Notes: generated by a model not told the origin, from the letters alone. Positions 8,567 through 17,460 are shown, numbered from the stretch's first letter. The stretch: 56,656 nucleotides of DNA from an uncultured Mucilaginibacter sp. (GCF_946481715.1 NZ_CAMLOV010000012.1:1-56656); one strand, 5' to 3'. Made by a program: numbers and translations.

Positions 8567-10872
8567 GATTTTATAAAAACTTCACTTTTCGCTTCAACAA
8601 ATTGGCTTTCTCCCTTAAGTATTACAATTACCGCAGTATCATATAAATTCTTCACCGTGATACCTTCCTTCGTTATCGTGATATTCAGCAAATTACCGCG
8701 GAAACCGATTTGAAAAGACAGCGCCTTCCATTCCTCCGGCAGCAAGGGATTAAAGGACAGCATCCCATCCTTTACCCGCATCCCGCCAAAGCCTTCCACA
8801 ACCGACATCCAGGTACCGGCCATGGAGGTGATATGGCAACCGTCCTCGGTATCGTTGTTATAATCGTCTATATCTAATCGGGATGTGCGGAGGTAAAACT
8901 GGTAGGCGCGCTCCACATCGCCAAGCTTGGCGGCTAATATAGCGTGTACGCAGGGCGAGAGCGATGACTCGTGTACCGTCCTCGGTTCGTAAAAATCATA
9001 ATTGAGGCGGATGGTTTCCAGATCATAATCCTCCTCAAAAAAGTAGAGACCCTGCAACACATCTGCCTGTTTAATAAATACCGAACGCAATATCCTGTCC
9101 CAGCTCCATTTTTGAACCAGCGGTCGCTCGGAAGCAGGCAAATCGTTTACTAAAATTTGTTCTTTATCCAGGTAGCCATCCTGCTGCAAGTATATCCCCA
9201 GCTTCTCATCCTGCGGGAAGTACATTTTGGCTATAATATCGGTAAAGCGCCCGGTTTCGGTGGCTTCGTCAAAGGCAATTTTGACAACAAGCGCATCGTA
9301 TTTGGCATTATCCGCATGCTTTACCTTGCCGATAACCTCCAACGTATATTTCATACACCAAACCGCAATAGTACTGGTGTACCAGTTGTTGTTTACGTTG
9401 TTCTCATACTCGTTTGGTCCGGTAACGCCAAGCATTACGTATTGCCCCTTATCTGCCGACCAGGTGATCCTTTGCGACCAGAAACGCGAAATGGCGATGA
9501 GCACTTCCAGTCCGTAATCATTTAAATAAGCCTCATCGCCTGTGTAGCGTACATAATTGTAAATAGCAAAGGCGATAGCACCGTTGCGATGGATCTCCTC
9601 AAAAGTTATCTCCCATTCATTGTGGCACTCGGTGCCATCCATGGTAACCATGGGGTAAAGCGCCGCGCCGTTTTTAAAGCCAAGCAGTTTTGCATTCTCG
9701 ATAGCCTTACCTAATTGCTTGTAGCGGTACAGCAGCAGGTTGCGGGCGACTTTTTGCTCGGCGGTAGCCAAATAAAAAGGCACACAATAGGCTTCGGTAT
9801 CCCAGTAGGTACTGCCGCCATACTTTTCGCCGGTGAAGCCCTTGGGGCCGATGTTCAACCTATCGTCCTCGCCCGTATAAGTTTGGTTTAATTGGAATAT
9901 GTTAAAGCGGATGCCCTGCTGTGCTTTGGCATCGCCCTCTATAATAATATCGTTATGTTTCCATTTCCCGGCCCAAGCCGCGGCTTGTTCGGCCAGCATC
10001 GTGTCGAAACCTTTGGTGCTTATGCTGGCGAGTAATGCAGCAGAACGTCCTTCCATCGCTGCGGGTTTGTAATTTTGGGAGGAAAGGTTAGCGGCATATT
10101 TCACCAGGGCGAGGGGTTCCCCCTGTCTGGCTTCAACTTTTATTTCGGCGGCAATATATTTTTCTTTGATAATAGGTACGGAATTTACCTCGATCTCGTG
10201 ATTGCCGCGCAAAAGTGTGCACTGCATGCGGGTAAGAACTTCAAAACCTGTTTTTTTTGTACGCAGGTGCACAAAACCACTCATATTTGTACATTTTGTT
10301 TGTACTTCATCCCAAAATTTCTCGTCGTAGTTAGAGTCCTTGTTGGCAACGTCGCCATCGATAAAAGGCGTAAGTGTTATAGTACCATCAAAATTCAGCG
10401 GGGTAATGGTGTATTTAATAGCGCCGCATTCATCATCAGCCATGCTGCAAAATCGGGTAGCCTCCACAACAACTTCGTGGCCATTTTTCGTTCTGGCTCT
10501 AAATCTACGGTGCAAGTACCCCTCTTTCATGTTCAACTCACGGCTAAATTCACTAACCTCGCATTTAGCCAGGTCAAGTTGCTCATCGCCTATCCAAACA
10601 TCTATCCCTATCCAGTTAGCAGCGTTAAGCACCTTGGCGAAATACTCGGGATACCCATTCTTCCACCATCCTACACGGGTTTTGTCGGGGTAGTATACAC
10701 CGGCCACGTAGTTGCCCTGCAGGGTTTCGCCGCTGTAAGCTTCCTCAAAGTTGGCGCGCTGCCCCATACGGCCGTTGCCGAGGCTAAAAACGCTTTCGGC
10801 AACCTTGTTGTAATGCGGGTCGAAACCTTCTTCTATGATCTTCCACTCGTCAACTTTAAAATAATCCTTCAT
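8563..10872 (-). CDS. GH65 maltose-phosphorylase-like enzyme
   Basis: GH65 phosphorylases split alpha-glucosidic disaccharides with phosphate, giving beta-glucose 1-phosphate and glucose. The 769-residue protein has the N-terminal super-sandwich and an (alpha/alpha)6 barrel with STYWDTEAYCVPFYL. The catalytic-acid motif is GVTGPNEYENNVNNNWY (Glu at residue 488), very close to that of characterised maltose phosphorylases. The phosphate-loop region VHESSLSPCVHAI is also present. It has no signal peptide. With GH13 and GH31 neighbours it suggests energy-saving maltose breakdown in the cytoplasm. A beta-phosphoglucomutase, often next to it, is not in this window. Kojibiose or trehalose specificity is a less likely alternative. 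Confidence 0.92.
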   Translation of the reverse strand: MKDYFKVDEWKIIEEGFDPHYNKVAESVFSLGNGRMGQRANFEEAYSGETLQGNYVAGVYYPDKTRVGWWKNGYPEYFAKVLNAANWIGIDVWIGDEQLDLAKCEVSEFSRELNMKEGYLHRRFRARTKNGHEVVVEATRFCSMADDECGAIKYTITPLNFDGTITLTPFIDGDVANKDSNYDEKFWDEVQTKCTNMSGFVHLRTKKTGFEVLTRMQCTLLRGNHEIEVNSVPIIKEKYIAAEIKVEARQGEPLALVKYAANLSSQNYKPAAMEGRSAALLASISTKGFDTMLAEQAAAWAGKWKHNDIIIEGDAKAQQGIRFNIFQLNQTYTGEDDRLNIGPKGFTGEKYGGSTYWDTEAYCVPFYLATAEQKVARNLLLYRYKQLGKAIENAKLLGFKNGAALYPMVTMDGTECHNEWEITFEEIHRNGAIAFAIYNYVRYTGDEAYLNDYGLEVLIAISRFWSQRITWSADKGQYVMLGVTGPNEYENNVNNNWYTSTIAVWCMKYTLEVIGKVKHADNAKYDALVVKIAFDEATETGRFTDIIAKMYFPQDEKLGIYLQQDGYLDKEQILVNDLPASERPLVQKWSWDRILRSVFIKQADVLQGLYFFEEDYDLETIRLNYDFYEPRTVHESSLSPCVHAILAAKLGDVERAYQFYLRTSRLDIDDYNNDTEDGCHITSMAGTWMSVVEGFGGMRVKDGMLSFNPLLPEEWKALSFQIGFRGNLLNITITKEGITVKNLYDTAVIVILKGESQFVEAKSEVFIKS

Positions 10873-10939
10873 AAATGGCGCCTTGTATTACAGCTGCGCT
10901 AAAATAATATAAACATTTATTTACCTTGCATCACCTGCT

Positions 10940-12244
10940 ATGAAAAACACTGTTTTAATTATTGGTGCCGGTGCTGCCGGGCTAATGGCTGCTTATGCTT
11001 TGGCTAAAGCAGGCAAAAAAGTTATTGTGCTGGAGGCCCGCAACCGAACGGGCGGCCGCATCTATACCCTAAGCGATGAATCCTTTTTTAAACATACCGA
11101 GCTTGGTGCCGAATTTATCCATGGCGATCTGCCGGCTACGCTCAAGCTGTTAAATGAAGCCAACATCCACTACCGCTCTGCCAATGCCGAGATGTGGCAG
11201 TTTAAGGATGGCAAGTTTCTGGAGAACAGTATGGTGATTGAGGATTGGGGTTTGCTGTTAAAACGCCTGAACGAACTGCAAGAGGACGCCAACATTTACG
11301 ATTTCCTGCAAAAAGAATTTCCTGGTGATAGATACCATGAGCTGCGCGATGGCGTGTGGAAATATGTAAGTGGCTATGATACCGCCGACCCGCGCGATGC
11401 CAGCGCCTTTGCCCTGCGTAATGAGTGGCAGCATGAAGAGATGGATGCCCAGCACCGCATAGAAGGTGGCTATTGCCGAATGATAGGCTACTTAGCTGCC
11501 GAATGTAAATCGAAAGGCGGAAAGATATTTTTGAACGCAGCAGTGAAAGATATATATTGGAAAGCCGGAGAAGTAACCGCTGTAACTACCGATGACACCG
11601 AATACAAGGCAAGCAAACTGCTGATAGCAATGCCATTGGGCGTCTTAAAAGCAAAGCCGGGCGAGCAGTGTGCGATCTGTTTCCTACCAGAGATTCCGAA
11701 GCACAGCACTGCAATACAGCAAATGGGCTTTGGTTCTGTTATCAAAATATTGTTCGAATTCAGCCAGCCCTTTTGGCTGGTCGGCAAAACTGAACACATA
11801 GCCGGTAAAAACATTGATGAGATGGGCTACTTGTTTTCGGACGAGGAAATACCCACCTGGTGGACGCAAGCACCCGATAGATCGAATGTACTAACCGGCT
11901 GGATAGGTGGCCCGGCGGCGGCAGAAAAAGCAACCTTATCCGAGGAAACAATAGCCGAACAAGGCTTACAATCATTAGCTAATATTTTTAAGCGGGATAT
12001 TCAGGAGTTAAAAGATAAACTGGTAGCCCGCCGAATTATGAACTGGACCGCCGACCCGTTTACCCGTGGCTCTTACGGATATGATACTGTGGAAGCGCCT
12101 GAAGCAAGGAAAGTGTTAAATACACCTATTGAAAACACCATCTACTTCTGTGGCGAGTACCTATACAATGGCACCGCCATGGGCACAGTAGAAGCAGCTT
12201 TAAGCAGCGCAGCAGATATGGTGAAAAAGATGGTAAAGAAATAA
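10940..12244 (+). CDS. FAD-dependent amine oxidase (monoamine-oxidase-like)
   Basis: The protein is 434 residues long. It opens with the FAD-binding Rossmann motif VLIIGAGAAGLMAAYALA, followed by EARNRTGGRIYTL (the GGR signature of the amine oxidase family). It ends with the second FAD motif YFCGEYLYNGTAMGTVEAAL. The mid-part shows the family substrate domain (LLIAMPLGVLKA, IKILFEFSQPFW). Amines are oxidised to imines with H2O2 production. The true substrate is unknown. It lacks a signal peptide, so it is cytoplasmic. A cupin gene begins 6 bp downstream and is almost certainly co-transcribed. Confidence 0.88.
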   Translation: MKNTVLIIGAGAAGLMAAYALAKAGKKVIVLEARNRTGGRIYTLSDESFFKHTELGAEFIHGDLPATLKLLNEANIHYRSANAEMWQFKDGKFLENSMVIEDWGLLLKRLNELQEDANIYDFLQKEFPGDRYHELRDGVWKYVSGYDTADPRDASAFALRNEWQHEEMDAQHRIEGGYCRMIGYLAAECKSKGGKIFLNAAVKDIYWKAGEVTAVTTDDTEYKASKLLIAMPLGVLKAKPGEQCAICFLPEIPKHSTAIQQMGFGSVIKILFEFSQPFWLVGKTEHIAGKNIDEMGYLFSDEEIPTWWTQAPDRSNVLTGWIGGPAAAEKATLSEETIAEQGLQSLANIFKRDIQELKDKLVARRIMNWTADPFTRGSYGYDTVEAPEARKVLNTPIENTIYFCGEYLYNGTAMGTVEAALSSAADMVKKMVKK

Positions 12245-12250
12245 ATACGA

Positions 12251-12595
12251 ATGATGAACCCCAAACCACTTACGGTAATAAACCTAAAAGATGCAACAGC
12301 AACCGAGGAGGCCTACAAGAACTTTCCCCTGGCTTTTGTTAACAACCACGTAATCCGCGCCAGCGTGATGACGGAGGGTTTTTACTGGCATTACCACCCA
12401 AATTCCGACGAAACCTTTTTGGTGACGGAAGGCTGCCTGATGATAGACCTTGAAGATAAAACGGTGGAATTGCAGGCTGGCGAATTATTTACCCTCCCAA
12501 AAAACGTAGTGCACCGCACGCGGCCAAAGGGCGGACGATCTGTGAATATCACTTTTGAGCTTGCTGATATGGAAACGGTGAAAGTGGCGCGGTAG
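12251..12595 (+). CDS. single-domain cupin protein
   Basis: This 114-residue beta-barrel protein has cupin motif 1 as FYWHYHPNSDETFLVTEG and motif 2 as LFTLPKNVVHRTRP. The two His, Glu and later His form a plausible metal site. It starts 6 bp after the amine oxidase gene, suggesting a functional pair, for example an isomerase or oxygenase acting on the same metabolite; this role is inference. Two ATG codons are adjacent (MM); either could start. Confidence 0.8.
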   Translation: MMNPKPLTVINLKDATATEEAYKNFPLAFVNNHVIRASVMTEGFYWHYHPNSDETFLVTEGCLMIDLEDKTVELQAGELFTLPKNVVHRTRPKGGRSVNITFELADMETVKVAR

Positions 12596-12643
12596 TGTCA
12601 GAAAAGTTAATTATTTGATTGTAACCCTACTAAGGTGCAATCC

Positions 12644-13690
12644 TTAAAGCGCGTCTTTCTTTTCGGCAGCTATTTCTAAATCCACAGCATCCGGCGTCAT
12701 ATTATCCTGCACAGCGGATGCGTTTTTCTCGTACTGCAAATTGATGTAGATAGGAAAGTGGTCTGAATCAAAATTGGATAGCCGTTTCATCCCCTTGAGT
12801 TTAAAGTCGGTAGAAATAAAGGCGTGGTCTAATGGGAACCGTATAATAGGGTAATGGGCATGGAACGAATTGTAAAATCCCCTGCCCCGCCGGGGGTCAA
12901 TCAAACCACTCATCTTAAGGAATAATTCGGTGGTGTAACTCCAGGCCACATCGTTCAAATCGCCTATTACTATCACCGGTAAATCGGATGCTTTGGCTAA
13001 ATCAGCAACAAGTAGCAGCTCTTTATCGCGTTCGGTAGAACGCGGATTTTCGTTGGGCACAGGCGGAGTTGGGTGTACAGCAAACAGCTTTACTTTAACG
13101 CCGCTCTCTAACACCATCACTGTATGGATAGAAGGGATATCGTCCTCCACCATATATTTTACCTCTGCGTCTTCCAGCTTAAGTTTAGAGTATAAAAGCA
13201 TTCCGTACGTGTTTTCGAGCGGCACCTTTACCTCGTAGGGATAATTTTTTGCGAGTTCACTGGTCTCGTCGTCCCACCGTTTATTCGTCTCTAGCAGTAA
13301 TACCACGTCCGGTTCGTACCTCGCAATTTCTTTAAGGCAACCTTTGGCGTTAGTATTATCCTGAAACACATTGGCTATCATAATGCAAAGGGACTGGCCC
13401 GGAATATCCGCAGTTGCTTTCATCACCTGCTTTCTGCCCAGTAGTGTAAATGGAATTATCTGTGCCGATAGGTAAATTATATTAGTCAAAAGCAAGGCCA
13501 AAAAAGCATAAAATATAACGGCGCTACCGGTAAAGAAACACACAAATAATATTAAGCAAACAACCGATAAAACCAATTTTTGCAGTCGCGGGTAATCAAA
13601 CACCCGGAAGATCCAGTACTGGTTTTTTATAATGGAAAGCAAAGTGAAGCAGAGCAATAAAGTTGAAAATATGAGCAGGGCAATATTCAT
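12644..13690 (-). CDS. endonuclease/exonuclease/phosphatase-family membrane protein
   Basis: The protein has three N-terminal hydrophobic helices (LLIFSTLLLCFTLLSI, LVLSVVCLILFVCFFTGSAV, IFYAFLALLLTNIIYLS). A DNase-I-fold domain follows with the metal and catalytic motifs LLLETNKRWDDE, AVHPTPP, VIGDLNDVAW and the terminal FDSDHFPI. The class cleaves phosphodiesters in nucleic acids, lipids or inositol phosphates; the substrate here is not evident. I chose the ATG at 13690 (MNIALLIFS), because the 14 extra residues from an upstream ATG at 13732 look unrelated to the first helix; that longer form stays possible. Confidence 0.82.
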   Translation of the reverse strand: MNIALLIFSTLLLCFTLLSIIKNQYWIFRVFDYPRLQKLVLSVVCLILFVCFFTGSAVIFYAFLALLLTNIIYLSAQIIPFTLLGRKQVMKATADIPGQSLCIMIANVFQDNTNAKGCLKEIARYEPDVVLLLETNKRWDDETSELAKNYPYEVKVPLENTYGMLLYSKLKLEDAEVKYMVEDDIPSIHTVMVLESGVKVKLFAVHPTPPVPNENPRSTERDKELLLVADLAKASDLPVIVIGDLNDVAWSYTTELFLKMSGLIDPRRGRGFYNSFHAHYPIIRFPLDHAFISTDFKLKGMKRLSNFDSDHFPIYINLQYEKNASAVQDNMTPDAVDLEIAAEKKDAL

Positions 13691-13866
13691 CGGTATAAGG
13701 CGCTTGAGATTTAAAGCGCGTAAATATATCATTATAAAATCAGCGTAAAAATACGTGTGGCCTACATGGAGATTGCGTTCAGCTCAGGAGCCTCGTATAA
13801 TGCCCTTAAAAATTATTTCAATTTATAGGTTCAATTATTTAGCTATCTTGGGAATTCAACCCCTAT

Positions 13867-14790
13867 ATGACCGTTTCGCAGTTAAACAGGCTAAATTATT
13901 TAAATATTGCAGCTATGCTGCTGGCATCGTTCCTGGCTATCGTTGTTCCGTTCGAATTGGTTTTACTTTCATACGCAATTTTAGGCCCCGCACACTATTT
14001 AACCGAAATTTCCTGGCTAAGCGGAAAGCAATTTTTCACCTTAAAAAAGTATGACTATTTACCCGTTTTGGCGGTAATTGTTATCTGTTTCATTTTCCGG
14101 CTGCCATTCGTAAAAATAGTGTATTACACTTTTGGTTTATCCATTATCCTGCAAACAATAAACGGCAACCAATTAAGGGCCGTCGCATTTATTTTGCTTG
14201 TAGCTGCAGGCAACGTACTCCTGGGCAACAATTTTTGGCGGACTATTTTTGGCGTGTACATCCCTACACTTATTCATGTTTATGTGTTTACCGGGGCATT
14301 TTTATTATTCGGCGCGTTAAAAAACAAAGTTACTTCGGGCTACGTTGCTGTCTTTTTCTTTTTGCTTTGCCCGGTTTTACTTTGTGTTTTGTTTACTTCT
14401 GTTAACACACATCCAACACCCTGGGCCATGAGTAACTACGGGCATTTTGGGCGACTGAATAAAATAAGCCTGCGCAACCAGTCGCTTAGCATATTTACCG
14501 ACAGGGCAAGTATCCTTTTTACACGTGTAATTGCATTTGCCTACACCTATCATTATATAAATTGGTTTACCAAAACAGAAATGATTGGCTGGCACCGCAT
14601 CTCTATACCCAGGGTGGTTATCATCGGCGCAGTTTGGATAGCGTCCATCGCGTTATATTTTTACGACTATCGACTAGGCCTTAGCTGGCTATTTATATTA
14701 AGCTTTGGCCATGTAGTTTTAGAATTTCCGCTGAATCAGCGCAGCTTCATTGGCATCGGCAGGGAATTAAAAAGAAGGGTGACCGGGTAA
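13867..14790 (+). CDS. polytopic membrane protein with intramembrane histidines
   Basis: This 307-residue protein has about eight or nine hydrophobic segments. Histidines and acidic residues recur in or near helices: GPAHYLTEISWL (about residues 40-51), TLIHVYVF, YTYHYINWFTKTEMIGWH and SFGHVVLEFP. This pattern recalls metal-dependent membrane oxygenases such as Brp/Blh beta-carotene dioxygenases, but the match is only in style and may be accidental. I do not recognise a named family. It is flanked by opposite-strand genes and so is probably monocistronic. Confidence 0.6.
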   Translation: MTVSQLNRLNYLNIAAMLLASFLAIVVPFELVLLSYAILGPAHYLTEISWLSGKQFFTLKKYDYLPVLAVIVICFIFRLPFVKIVYYTFGLSIILQTINGNQLRAVAFILLVAAGNVLLGNNFWRTIFGVYIPTLIHVYVFTGAFLLFGALKNKVTSGYVAVFFFLLCPVLLCVLFTSVNTHPTPWAMSNYGHFGRLNKISLRNQSLSIFTDRASILFTRVIAFAYTYHYINWFTKTEMIGWHRISIPRVVIIGAVWIASIALYFYDYRLGLSWLFILSFGHVVLEFPLNQRSFIGIGRELKRRVTG

Positions 14791-14830
14791 TATTTGTACC
14801 CCAACATGAAAATGATGAAACAAAACGGAA

Positions 14831-15337
14831 TTAAGAGATAATATGATCAAATTGCGTAAGCTGTTTAAAGCGCCGTTCGTTTAGTTTCCATAAGAAAAGG
14901 TAGCAAAACGAAGCTATCAGCCAGCCAACAAGGTAAGCGCCGCCGGTAACCAAAAACATATAAGAGGGTTCGGCAAAAAGGGTTTGTACACCATATACAG
15001 AGATAGCAATTAAACATAAAAGCAAAGCTATTATCCCTCCCTGCACAACACCGCCATCAAAAAGGCAAAAACTTAGCCTTCCTTCGGCGCGGGTTTGCTC
15101 CCATTTTTTTACGAAACGGATATTGTCCGCATCTTCCTCGGTAAGTCCACGTGCTTTTAGCCGATTAATTTCAAAAAGCTTAGCATCTGAATGATAATAA
15201 TCACGTGCACAGGCAAGGAAGAAGAAAAAAAAAAAGGATGGTCCTAAGTAATAAGCAAGAACCGCATATATAACAAGCGAAATAACGAAGCTTTTGCTGT
15301 AATAGCGCCAGTATTGCTTCATTAACTCCCTTTTCAT
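14831..15337 (-). CDS. membrane protein, downstream of pyrB
   Basis: The 168-residue protein has three or four hydrophobic segments. They include VISLVIYAVLAYYLGPS followed by a run of six Phe, GGIIALLLCLIAISVYG and LVGWLIASFCYLFLW. A soluble charged region lies between them (LKARGLTEEDADNIRFVKKW). The poly-Phe run is encoded over an 11-base homopolymer (15225-15235), an obvious slippage site. It begins 11 bp after the pyrB stop on the same strand and is likely read through from it. A second Met at residue 6 could be the start. The family is not recognised. Confidence 0.6.
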   Translation of the reverse strand: MKRELMKQYWRYYSKSFVISLVIYAVLAYYLGPSFFFFFFLACARDYYHSDAKLFEINRLKARGLTEEDADNIRFVKKWEQTRAEGRLSFCLFDGGVVQGGIIALLLCLIAISVYGVQTLFAEPSYMFLVTGGAYLVGWLIASFCYLFLWKLNERRFKQLTQFDHIIS

Positions 15338-15348
15338 TGCAACGAATT

Positions 15349-16272
15349 TTACGCCCCCTGCCCTGCCAGCAGATACAGCACTGCCATACGGATGGCTACG
15401 CCGTTCTCCACCTGATCCAGGATGATGGATTGTTTGCTGTCGGCCACATCGCTGGTTATTTCAACGCCCCGGTTTATAGGGCCCGGATGCATAATGGTAA
15501 TTTCTTTATCCAGCGAATCGAGTATCTGTTTATTTAATCCATAAAGCATGGTATACTCCCTTTGAGAAGGGAAGTATTTAATATCCTGGCGTTCCAGTTG
15601 TATGCGCAGCATATTGGCCACATCGCACCAGTTAAGCGCTTTAACCAGGTTATGCTCAACCAATACGCCCAACGAACGTATGTATTTAGGAATGAGCGTT
15701 GTTGGTCCGCAAACCATTACCTCGGCACCTAATTGTTTAAGGCAAAGAATGTTGGACAGCGCCACGCGCGAGTGAAGAATATCACCTACAATAACCACCT
15801 TTTTACCCGCTACTTCGCCGTAACGTTCGCGGATAGAGAAAGCATCCAGCAGGGCTTGCGTGGGGTGTTCATGTGCACCGTCGCCGGCGTTTACTATCTG
15901 GGCTTTTACATGCTTGGCCAAAAACACGCCTGCCCCGGCATACGGGTGGCGCATTACTACCATATCCACCTTCATGGCCAGTATGTTATTTACCGTATCC
16001 ACCAATGTCTCGCCTTTGCTTACCGATGAGGACGATGCGGAGAAATTCACCACATCGGCCGAAAGCCTTTTCTCGGCCAGTTCAAACGATAAGCGGGTGC
16101 GGGTGGAATTTTCAAAGAAAATATTGGCAATAGTAACGTCCCGCAGTGATGGCACTTTTTTGATGGGGCGGTTCAGCACCGTTTTAAAATTGTCAGCTGT
16201 TTCAAATATCTGTTCGATATCTGAAAGGTTTAAATCCTTTATCCCAAGTAAGTGACGGGTACTTAATGCCAT
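15349..16272 (-). CDS. pyrB: aspartate carbamoyltransferase catalytic subunit
   Basis: PyrB joins carbamoyl phosphate and aspartate in the first committed step of pyrimidine synthesis. The 307-residue length is normal for the catalytic chain. The carbamoyl-phosphate motif FFENSTRTR sits at residues 52-60. HPTQALLDAF and the C-terminal HPGPINRGVEI are both present. No pyrI regulatory subunit is nearby. The regulator gene pyrR lies upstream on the same strand, but about 550 bp away because an inverted-repeat element with a broken gene sits between them. Confidence 0.97.
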   Translation of the reverse strand: MALSTRHLLGIKDLNLSDIEQIFETADNFKTVLNRPIKKVPSLRDVTIANIFFENSTRTRLSFELAEKRLSADVVNFSASSSSVSKGETLVDTVNNILAMKVDMVVMRHPYAGAGVFLAKHVKAQIVNAGDGAHEHPTQALLDAFSIRERYGEVAGKKVVIVGDILHSRVALSNILCLKQLGAEVMVCGPTTLIPKYIRSLGVLVEHNLVKALNWCDVANMLRIQLERQDIKYFPSQREYTMLYGLNKQILDSLDKEITIMHPGPINRGVEITSDVADSKQSIILDQVENGVAIRMAVLYLLAGQGA

Positions 16273-16279
16273 GTAGTTA

Positions 16280-16823
16280 AATATCGAATAATGAACTCCG
16301 AATGTCGAATGATGAAGTGAAAAAATGTCCGCCGCTATTTAACAATATTCTTTTTAGCAGTATCTATTCTTCTAACAAATATTGCCACCAGCTGATTGCA
16401 TTCATCTTTCACAGGCATCACCTTATCCAAATCGTATAACGCTTTTCTTTCTATTATTTTAAGTGAGATCAACGACTCTCTTAACTCTTTTAGAATGATT
16501 TTCATTTTGTGTATGAAATCATTCCGCGATTCAGCCGATTGTGCTTCGCCGTAGTTTAAAGCGGGCGAACAGCCCGATCTTACTAATTGTCCGGCGATAT
16601 AGTTACCAAGCCGCGTGGGCAGGCAACTTCTCAACAACATCAGCAACCATAACAGCAAAATCAATCAGCCTTTCTTCTAAATCATATTTGCTATTGGCCA
16701 TTATTATATTCCTTCATTCTCTTTCAACACTTCATCATTCGGCATTCGATATTCGGTGTTCGGTGTTCGGTATTATTCGTTCATTCTCTTCCAACACTTC
16801 ATCATTCGGCGTTCGATATTATT
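16280..16823 (-). mobile_element. putative non-autonomous element: inverted repeats around an S23-type gene
   Basis: A repeat at 16280-16318 is the inverted counterpart of the repeat at 16711-16823; both share CACTTCATCATTCG and nearby CATTCG words. The right-hand repeat is itself a near-perfect tandem of two 41-nt units (16713-16753 and 16780-16820, about two differences). The cargo is the frameshifted four-helix-bundle gene. The right end touches the pyrR stop codon (16819-16821), and the left end lies 8 bp beyond the pyrB start. No transposase is present, so the mechanism is unknown. The repeat family occurs again without cargo at 33411-33495. Confidence 0.5.
16335..16701 (-). pseudogene. 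four-helix-bundle protein (S23 / 23S rRNA intervening-sequence type), frameshifted
   Basis: From the ATG at 16701 the frame reads MANSKYDLEERLIDFAVMVA and DVVEKLP, then hits a stop soon after. The next frame continues TRLGNYIAGQLVRSGCSPAL, NYGEAQSAESRNDFIHKMKI, then ILKELRESLISLKII, the recognisable S23/IVS pattern. The span is 367 nt, one more than a multiple of three. Removing one base in the C-run at 16617-16619 (minus-strand sense) restores a single 121-residue protein of normal family size. So it is a +1 frameshift or a sequencing error. Family members form pentameric helical bundles of unknown cellular role and occur within rRNA intervening sequences and elsewhere. Confidence 0.8.
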
Positions 16824-17367
16824 CTTTAACCTCCGATACCAGCACAATCCTATCCTCGCCATCGGTTTCTTTCCAACTCACCACTACTTTTTGCGATGCG
16901 ATGGAATCTACTTCTATGCCCACATAATCGGGTGCTACGGGTATGTGGCGCGAGTAGCGGCGGTCTACCAGTGCCAGCAGCTCCACCTTTTCGGGCCTCC
17001 CAAATGCCTGCATGGCATCCATAGCAGCTCGAATGGTGCGGCCGGTCCACAGCACATCATCCATCATGATCACTTTTTTGCCTTCAATTATAAAATCTAT
17101 CTTGGTTTGATTAGGTACCAGTTGCGTCTCCCTGCGGCGGAAATCGTCGCGGTAAAAGGTGATATCCAGGTCGCCCTGTAGTATATTGCTTTCGGGAAGT
17201 ATCTTTCTTAATTCTTCGGCAACGCGGTAGGCCAAATAAACGCCGCGTGGTTGTATGCCTATCAATACCGAACCGGAAAAATCGTTGTGATTTTCAATTA
17301 ACTGACGACATAAACGCTGTATAGTAATTTGAAATTTCTGACCGTCGAGCAGCGTTAAGTTTTGCAT
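16819..17367 (-). CDS. pyrR: bifunctional pyrimidine operon regulator / uracil phosphoribosyltransferase
   Basis: This PRTase-fold protein (182 residues) carries the PRPP-binding loop VIMMDDVLWTGRTIRAAMDA and the upstream strand GSVLIGIQPRGVYLAYRV, both typical of PyrR. In characterised species PyrR senses UMP and attenuates pyr mRNA; some forms make UMP from uracil. I chose the ATG at 17367 (MQNLTLLDGQKF), which matches the usual N-terminus. A longer frame adds 46 residues of intergenic-looking sequence. pyrB follows on the same strand after the intervening element. The stop codon lies exactly at the edge of that element, so the last residues (EVKE) could have been altered by it. Confidence 0.93.
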   Translation of the reverse strand: MQNLTLLDGQKFQITIQRLCRQLIENHNDFSGSVLIGIQPRGVYLAYRVAEELRKILPESNILQGDLDITFYRDDFRRRETQLVPNQTKIDFIIEGKKVIMMDDVLWTGRTIRAAMDAMQAFGRPEKVELLALVDRRYSRHIPVAPDYVGIEVDSIASQKVVVSWKETDGEDRIVLVSEVKE

Positions 17368-17460
17368 CGTTTGGGTGGATTTGGGCAAAAGTAGTAAATA
17401 GTTTTGAGTTTTGGGTGATGAATTATTTTGCATGCAATCCGTAAAGCCGCCATTTTTTGT

